This document shows, piece after piece, positions 30,480 to 35,544 of a stretch of 35,544 nucleotides of DNA. The position numbers and the translations under genes are program-made. Source of the stretch: a virus; the IMG/VR virus record IMGVR_UViG_3300042691_013763, positions 1-35,544 of that record. One strand, given 5' to 3'. Numbering within the stretch: the first letter of the stretch is position 1; each line of letters starts with the position of its first letter. The notes below the pieces were generated by a model. It saw nothing but the letters and a program-made list of their open reading frames with translations. It did not search any database and was not told where the DNA came from.

Positions 30480-32057
30480 TTAGTTAATTCGAATATTACT
30501 ATTTAAAACTTTTATATATGCTTCTTGCATTTTTTTAAGAACGTCGTCTGTTGAAATTCCCGATCCTCTACTTATTGGGCTTGGTGGTAACATTGGGTAT
30601 GGGTGATCGTGAGTTATTAAAAAATTAACAATTAATTGTAGTAATTCAAATAACTCTTCACCTCTAACCATTGATGAGGTATTAGGTTCTATAATGTCAT
30701 TAAACGTTTCTCCTGTTATACCATATATGGAATTGTCTAAAACTATTTGATCCTTTCCTGGTATACTTGTTTTATGACTTAATAGGTATAATTGATCAGC
30801 GCCTAAAGTTGCAACAGTATTATCCAATTTTTCAAACCTAACGGGAACAATAACCTCTTCTATTTTATCAAAAGGTGGTGGTGTTTTAAAATTTTTATAA
30901 ACTAACCCATAACCCGGTGTTAAATCAGTGGAACTAACTAATACTTCATTAATTAAACGTGACATGTTTTGGACCGCAGTAAAATCAATATTACCTGAAA
31001 GGTTTGTTAAAATGTTTCTTATTTGTTCGTTTGGTCTATAATAGAATGGGAATTGTTGATCTTTTTGTATGTTACATAACTTAGTCGGATTATCGTGAAA
31101 CTGTCTAATTGTGCTGACTATTGTATTTTTAAAATCATCAAATGATAATGCTTGGATGTTTAGATTATAAATAATCCCATAAGAACTTTGTCCCGTCAAT
31201 ACTGTGTCATAATCAAAAAAATCTGTTGCAGTTTCATATGAGTTAGTGGTTGGTAATTGTATTATCCTAACCCCTCCACTATATACGTCTACTTGTGTGT
31301 TTGTTGTTGTACAGTAATACTCAATTAAAAATTGGATTTGATCCTTTCTATCAACAAGTTTAGTAAACGATTCTGGTTCACCATATTTTTGTATTTTATC
31401 TAATTTAGATAATTGTAAGAAAGCTCTATTATTATTAACCACAGGGACTTCACCTCTTTGTGCGTCAAAATGTTTTCCTGCTCTTATAAGAACGTCATCC
31501 TTTTTAATGATAATATCTGCAGTATCCCTACCTTGTATCGATATATCTATCGGTTCAGCAAAAACACCCGCTTTAGACGGATCCTTATATGTTCCACCAG
31601 TATTTTTAATGTTTGGTATACTTTTTAAAGAGTTGTCATAACCATCATCTAAATGTGTTTTAGATGAACGATAATCCTCCTCTAAAATAGTCATAGGGGA
31701 TGAAAATGGACCAACCATATAGAATTTATTTCTACCTGTTGTTCTTTTTCTATCGAAATATAAAATCATCACCCTTTCGTTTTTTTTGGGTACCTGATTT
31801 ATAAAATAAGGTAAGAAGGGTAAAAATATGAAAGGATCTTTAGATGACCAAGGACCATCCTTTTCTGAAGTACTATCAGGTTTAAATCCATTTTTTTCGG
31901 CAGATTTAGTTACTTGATCGATATTTTTAATCAAAGGTTTAACCCTAACCCTACCAATCATTAACGGATCTTCATTATCTGAACAGACACCCCAATAAAA
32001 ATTTTGTGTCATATCCTGAGAAAATGAATCTGATGTTTGTATTTCGTTTTTAGACAT
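30480..32057 (-). CDS. Baseplate hub protein with gp5-like OB-fold domain
   Basis: This is a 525-residue protein. Residues about 17-130 form a gp5/VgrG-type OB-fold: YWGVCSDNEDPLMIGRVRVK, PFIFLPFLPYFINQVPKKNE, RVMILYFDRKRTTGRNKFYMVGP. The middle (about 165-420) is unique. The C-terminus (about 475-525) contains HDHPYPMLPPSP, a motif I associate with hub proteins of marine T4-like phages. There is no lysozyme domain, unlike T4 gp5, so cell-wall digestion must be done by another protein. It forms an overlapping cluster with the genes at 32050 and 32255 (8-bp overlap, then 1-nt gap). Confidence 0.8.
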   Translation of the reverse strand: MSKNEIQTSDSFSQDMTQNFYWGVCSDNEDPLMIGRVRVKPLIKNIDQVTKSAEKNGFKPDSTSEKDGPWSSKDPFIFLPFLPYFINQVPKKNERVMILYFDRKRTTGRNKFYMVGPFSSPMTILEEDYRSSKTHLDDGYDNSLKSIPNIKNTGGTYKDPSKAGVFAEPIDISIQGRDTADIIIKKDDVLIRAGKHFDAQRGEVPVVNNNRAFLQLSKLDKIQKYGEPESFTKLVDRKDQIQFLIEYYCTTTNTQVDVYSGGVRIIQLPTTNSYETATDFFDYDTVLTGQSSYGIIYNLNIQALSFDDFKNTIVSTIRQFHDNPTKLCNIQKDQQFPFYYRPNEQIRNILTNLSGNIDFTAVQNMSRLINEVLVSSTDLTPGYGLVYKNFKTPPPFDKIEEVIVPVRFEKLDNTVATLGADQLYLLSHKTSIPGKDQIVLDNSIYGITGETFNDIIEPNTSSMVRGEELFELLQLIVNFLITHDHPYPMLPPSPISRGSGISTDDVLKKMQEAYIKVLNSNIRIN

Positions 32058-32253
32058 TATTTGTTCGTTTATTAATTTCTCCTAATATTTTATTATAACT
32101 ACTTTCAGTAGAATCTAAATGATATGTTAATTTTACTATTAGATCTTTTGTTTTTTCAAAATCTTCACTTAAAAAATCTAACGTACTAACTAAATCCTTA
32201 TTTGACTTATTTTTATAGTCTTTAAGTATTTCTAAAACTTCTTCACTTTTCAT
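32050..32253 (-). CDS. Small coiled-coil protein
   Basis: This 67-residue, highly charged, fully helical protein (EEVLEILKDYKNKSNKDLVS, FEKTKDLIVKLTYHLDSTES) probably forms a coiled coil. It is squeezed between two structural genes, overlapping the gp5-like start by 8 bp and beginning 2 nt after the upstream stop, so translation is coupled. It might be a tail or baseplate assembly chaperone or connector. No family is recognised. Confidence 0.7.
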   Translation of the reverse strand: MKSEEVLEILKDYKNKSNKDLVSTLDFLSEDFEKTKDLIVKLTYHLDSTESSYNKILGEINKRTNNV

Positions 32254-32254
32254 T

Positions 32255-34270
32255 TTAATATGATTTACCGTATGATTTAACAGGTTTTGTTATCCCTGGA
32301 CCCGCACCAAATGGTGGTACAAATACCGTTAATGGTGGAATATAAACCTCTGTTTTACCATTTTCCGCCTGTTCTTTATTTTGTCCTTTTATCATTGAAC
32401 TCATAGCTAAATTCATCAAATTTGGGGATCCGTCAGCATTTGTATCTGTTGGGAGTCCCGCTTTTTGGAGATTCTCTATTGTGTTTGATAATGATCTAGT
32501 ATCCGACACCCCACCTAAAAACTTTGATCCTGCTAATACAAACATAGGTAACCCTAAATTAAGTTGACTTAACCCTAAGTTTAAAAGTTTTAGTAGTTCA
32601 TCGATAACGCTTTTACAATTTCTATAATCAACAATAGTTTGACCAACTATCATTAATATGTAAATTATTGTTGAGTACATAGCTAATTGTTTATTTTTTG
32701 CTTCTTTTGCGATATCAAATAAAATTGATTCGACAAGATGTGAAATATTCTTTTTAATCAAAGAGAAGATTTCCTCAATAAATAATGAAATAATTTTTCT
32801 TCCAAAGTTTACCACAAACTTTTTAAATTTTTTAAAAAATTCAGTAATGTCTTCAAACAATAAATCTAAAAAGGTCCCCCCATTATTTATTGTTGCTTTA
32901 ATCATTATTATAAACCCTAACATAACTTTTGGTGAAAGGATTGTTTTAATTAGTATCATTGGTAATTTAGAAAGTAAGTCAGTAATAACTGAATAATTTA
33001 TATTTATGTCAGGACCTAATAACCCTCCCCATCTTGGATCGTTAGTAAGATTATCTATACCATTAAAAAATAAATTAACTTTTTCTTGTGCCTTATTTTC
33101 TTTAATAACATCGTCTAATATCTGAGTTGTTGCTTGAACGTTTAATGGTAAATTTACCTCATCACAATCCTCAAAAGTTACTAAACCATTTACTGTTTTT
33201 TCACTTTTTTCTTGCATCATACTTAGTTCTTGTGATGATATTTCAAAAAAAGAATCATCAATTAAATCTAAATCACTAAATTTTCCCGAACCTGAAATAT
33301 CAATTTTTTTAGATGGATCAGAACACAAACCCATAATTCTTTTCATAAATCTTACAAACTTTTCAATCTCCGTTAAGTCTTCAAGTGGTTTATTCATCGC
33401 GAACTCAATTGCCCCAAACAATTCTGATAAAATGTTTTGGATTAAAGAGTCTAATGAAAAAACGTCGATACTCATAAAATAATCCCTTAAAAAATCACTA
33501 ACCTTTGTTTTACCGTTTGCTTGGTTAAGTAGTGTTATTTTAAAAAAATCACCATACTCAGGTAAATTGGTTAATGGATTTACGTAGTTGTCGACATATT
33601 GTATATTCATTAATTGGGCTCCCGACGCACCAATGTATGATTGTCCGTATTGTTGTTGAAAAGATTGGGGTGATGTTAATCTTGTATATAACTCCCGATT
33701 CATCGAATAGGGTACCTGTCCGTTTGTTGTTGTTGTACTCTCGTAACCATACTTACCATATTGATCTTCAAACGATACTTGTAAAATTTTAAATAAATCT
33801 ATATGTTTTAACTTAACGAATATATCGACATTTACCATATTTTCATAGGATTGTTCTTCCGAACAACCAATCGTCGTGATTATTTCGTCAACAAGTATTT
33901 CTGAAATTTTATTTTTGGTGTTCTCAACAGCCATCATAAAAATGTTACCTAAGACACTAAAAGACTGTGAGTTTTGTTCTGTAGAGAGGGATTTATTATT
34001 TTTAATTTTGGTTTGTAAAGTTGTTTTATATAAATCCAATAATTGATCAAAAAGCCCTGTTGTACTATCTTTTATTTTAGTTTGTAGGTCTTTGTTTTTG
34101 TTTTTTAAGTCTTTAATTTGTTTTGTTACATCACTCTTTTTTTTGTCTATTTTTTGGCGTGACTTCTCCTTCTGTTTTTTTAATTCTGCATCTTTGTTTT
34201 CAATAACCGTTTGATATGCTGATATTTTACCTTTAACTTGATTAATACCATCTTCATTATCTATACTCAT
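32255..34270 (-). CDS. Large structural protein, probable baseplate/tail component
   Basis: This is a 671-residue protein. The N-terminus (about 1-70) is a long Lys/Asp coiled coil (KKQKEKSRQKIDKKKSDVTK). A mixed domain follows (about 90-300) with YGQSYIGASGAQLMN. Hydrophobic helices lie at about 430-470 (LLSKLPMILIKTILSPKVML, GFIIMIKA) and 530-600 (MYSTIIYILMIVGQTIVDY), and the C-terminus is a Pro-rich end (YIPPLTVFVPPFGAGPGITK). Coiled coil plus amphipathic or hydrophobic helices fits a tape-measure or hub protein that contacts membranes, but the size is small for a tape measure. Location beside the gp5-like gene supports a baseplate hub function. No T4 homologue can be named with confidence. 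Confidence 0.7.
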   Translation of the reverse strand: MSIDNEDGINQVKGKISAYQTVIENKDAELKKQKEKSRQKIDKKKSDVTKQIKDLKNKNKDLQTKIKDSTTGLFDQLLDLYKTTLQTKIKNNKSLSTEQNSQSFSVLGNIFMMAVENTKNKISEILVDEIITTIGCSEEQSYENMVNVDIFVKLKHIDLFKILQVSFEDQYGKYGYESTTTTNGQVPYSMNRELYTRLTSPQSFQQQYGQSYIGASGAQLMNIQYVDNYVNPLTNLPEYGDFFKITLLNQANGKTKVSDFLRDYFMSIDVFSLDSLIQNILSELFGAIEFAMNKPLEDLTEIEKFVRFMKRIMGLCSDPSKKIDISGSGKFSDLDLIDDSFFEISSQELSMMQEKSEKTVNGLVTFEDCDEVNLPLNVQATTQILDDVIKENKAQEKVNLFFNGIDNLTNDPRWGGLLGPDININYSVITDLLSKLPMILIKTILSPKVMLGFIIMIKATINNGGTFLDLLFEDITEFFKKFKKFVVNFGRKIISLFIEEIFSLIKKNISHLVESILFDIAKEAKNKQLAMYSTIIYILMIVGQTIVDYRNCKSVIDELLKLLNLGLSQLNLGLPMFVLAGSKFLGGVSDTRSLSNTIENLQKAGLPTDTNADGSPNLMNLAMSSMIKGQNKEQAENGKTEVYIPPLTVFVPPFGAGPGITKPVKSYGKSY

Positions 34271-34277
34271 AGATTAA

Positions 34278-34643
34278 TTATAATTTATAGGTTTTATTGT
34301 CGTTATCTATATCTTTTTTAATTAACGTCTGTAACATATCATCGTCCATATCTGATAAGGTGAAACTCTCTTCTTTAGATGATGATTGTTTTTCCCATAT
34401 TGTTGATTGTAACTTGGATAAGGTTAGTTTTTTTTCTATTGTGTCGTTAATTATTTTTTGTTGTTCTTTAATCACCGGACCAATTAATGTCATATCTTCA
34501 GGGTCTTTCAGCATAGCTAACATCTTATTTTGAATTCTAATTGCTGTTGATCTCTGTTCTACAAGTTCATTATATATTTCTTGCATTAACGATAATACAG
34601 AATCCTTATTTAAGGATATTTCTTTTTTTCTAGTTCTATTCAT
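34278..34643 (-). CDS. Small helical protein in baseplate operon
   Basis: This 121-residue charged alpha-helical protein has the segments DSVLSLMQEIYNELVEQRST, AIRIQNKMLAMLKDPEDM and IKEQQKIINDTIEKKLTLSK. It is probably a coiled-coil assembly factor or structural connector. No family is recognised. It lies 7 nt before the large structural gene and 21 nt after the sigma-factor gene in transcription order, with an ATATTTATT motif directly upstream. Confidence 0.7.
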   Translation of the reverse strand: MNRTRKKEISLNKDSVLSLMQEIYNELVEQRSTAIRIQNKMLAMLKDPEDMTLIGPVIKEQQKIINDTIEKKLTLSKLQSTIWEKQSSSKEESFTLSDMDDDMLQTLIKKDIDNDNKTYKL

Positions 34644-34647
34644 AATA

Positions 34648-34656
34648 AATAAATAT
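34648..34656 (-). promoter_or_regulatory. Putative late promoter motif ATATTTATT (minus strand)
   Basis: It lies 4 nt before the ATG at 34643, at the point where the sigma-factor gene ends and the structural genes begin. Confidence 0.45.
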
Positions 34657-34664
34657 TTGAGGAA

Positions 34665-35411
34665 TCAGTATTCGTTATTTATTTTTCTTATCGTTTCTAA
34701 ATATAAAGTTTTATATTTTTTTAAATAGATTCTAATCTCTTTGGTGTTTAAATTAGTCATTTCTCTTAGAGAGAGTAAAACAATGTTTTTATTAAATTTA
34801 TTATTGTCATTACCGATAAAAATATTTCCGTAGTTATCAAAAAGTTCAATTAATGCACACCCCAATTTAAATTCATTCTCGTTTAATTTGGTGTCGTTAA
34901 CATATTCTTTTAAATCTTCCAAAAAAATGTCTATGATTTTTTCGGCATCCATCTTTTCAAATTCCAAATAATATATCATATCTGGACGGTTTTCTAAGGT
35001 TGCTGAAATATCTTCGTATGAGACTTTTCTGTTGGTGTCTTTTTGATCCTTTTGGATTTGTCCCATTAGGTAATTTTTACATATGGTACCAAAATAGGAA
35101 TAAGCCTTTTTGTTTTTAGCGGGTTTAAACTTATCGACTTTTGTCATAAGAAATGAATGGGTATCTGAATGCACATCATTATAATCCATATCTTTTCTAT
35201 ATAGTTTATACCTTCTAATGATAGACTCTATCATCTTATCTAGAGGTTCTTTAAGAAATTTGTTATAAATTTCTTCTTTTTCTTCACTTGATTCGGCGGT
35301 GATATATCGTTTCACCGCCTCCTCCTCACGGACATCAAAGTAATTTGTTTTATTTTTTTTTACCGTCTTTTGCGTTGTATTGTCTAAGTCTTCAGATAAT
35401 GATAAAAACAT
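34665..35411 (-). CDS. Late-transcription sigma factor (gp55-like, sigma-70 region 2)
   Basis: This is a 248-residue protein. Residues about 60-130 carry a sigma region 2 pattern: DKMIESIIRRYKLYRK, then DVHSDTHSFLMTKVDKFKPA, KNKKAYSYFGTICKNYLMGQ and IQKDQKD, comparable to core-binding and -10-recognition helices of sigma-70 family members and to T4 gp55. The C-terminal part (about 200-248: LREMTNLNTKEIRIYLKKYK) is helical and could be a short region 4 or coactivator-binding tail. T4 gp55 directs late transcription at TATAAATA boxes. Here ATATTTAT motifs stand before late genes. It starts within the stop of the partial upstream gene (TAATG). Confidence 0.85.
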   Translation of the reverse strand: MFLSLSEDLDNTTQKTVKKNKTNYFDVREEEAVKRYITAESSEEKEEIYNKFLKEPLDKMIESIIRRYKLYRKDMDYNDVHSDTHSFLMTKVDKFKPAKNKKAYSYFGTICKNYLMGQIQKDQKDTNRKVSYEDISATLENRPDMIYYLEFEKMDAEKIIDIFLEDLKEYVNDTKLNENEFKLGCALIELFDNYGNIFIGNDNNKFNKNIVLLSLREMTNLNTKEIRIYLKKYKTLYLETIRKINNEY

Positions 35412-35544
35412 TAAACATTTTGTAGTTCGTATTTTATATTTCTATCGGTTGTGAAGAAATGTTCTTTTTTTGCTGACTCTAACCAAAACGTAACTTCATC
35501 ATCTGAGATTTTTTCCTCACCAAACTTGTAATTCCAAAAAATTG
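35411..35544 (-). CDS. Partial hypothetical gene upstream of the sigma factor (5' truncated)
   Basis: The open minus-strand frame from the right window edge gives 43 residues ending SAKKEHFFTTDRNIKYELQN followed by V, with TAA at 35411-35413. The stop overlaps the sigma-factor ATG by one base (TAATG), a clear sign of operon coupling and that the frame is real. The fragment is too short to assign. Confidence 0.7.
   Translation of the reverse strand, partial: IFWNYKFGEEKISDDEVTFWLESAKKEHFFTTDRNIKYELQNV

Overview
The window is a contiguous piece of a large, AT-rich, T4-like tailed phage (myovirus) genome. Its host is probably a member of the Bacteroidetes/Flavobacteriia. The phage assignment rests on a head-assembly cassette in T4 order (terminase gp17-like, portal gp20-like, prohead protease gp21-like, acidic scaffold, major capsid protein gp23-like), an opposing baseplate block with a gp5-like OB-fold protein, and a gp55-like late sigma factor. 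The host guess rests on promoters of the form TTG-N18-20-TAnnTTTG, signal peptides ending in GQ or SQ, leaders rich in A without clear Shine-Dalgarno sequences, and a secreted protein built from domains typical of the Bacteroidetes type IX secretion system (T9SS).

Layout. 1-2295 (+): end of a repetitive fibre-like protein and a leucine-rich-repeat protein, probably tail fibre or adhesin. 2296-10218: mostly minus-strand accessory genes (MSMEG_6728-type glycosylase-like protein, rhomboid protease, a tmRNA gene, an M20/M42-type peptidase, a secreted protein, a ClpC-type unfoldase), interleaved with plus-strand genes (2863, 4652, 6889). 10383-12393 (+): a UVR-motif protein divergent from clpC, then small genes including a KTSC protein and a nucleotidyltransferase. 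12412-24243 (+): head cassette. 24385-27921 (+): host-like T9SS-type surface protein, a membrane protein, and a protein with several possible prohead-protease sites. 27907-28968 (-): HNH-like nuclease and a small acidic protein. 28975-35544 (-): structural and baseplate genes, ending with the late sigma factor and a partial gene.

How it may work together. Two promoter classes are visible. Five minus-strand units between 2296 and 8180 (four genes and the tmRNA) have host-type promoters. Structural and cargo genes on both strands carry an ATATTTAT motif just upstream of the start codon, a good candidate for the site read by the gp55-like sigma. Several unrelated proteins begin with a short amphipathic peptide ending in (L/I)xE, the type of site also present near the N-terminus of the capsid protein. 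This suggests a T4-style capsid-targeting tag cut by the gp21-like protease.

The most striking part is a possible phage-encoded protein-tagging and degradation set. It contains a tmRNA with an atypical T-loop and a tag that appears to end in TVA rather than LAA, a ClpC with a ClpP-docking VGF loop, a UVR-motif adaptor candidate, a rhomboid protease and a peptidase. All family assignments are by reading motifs; no database search was run.
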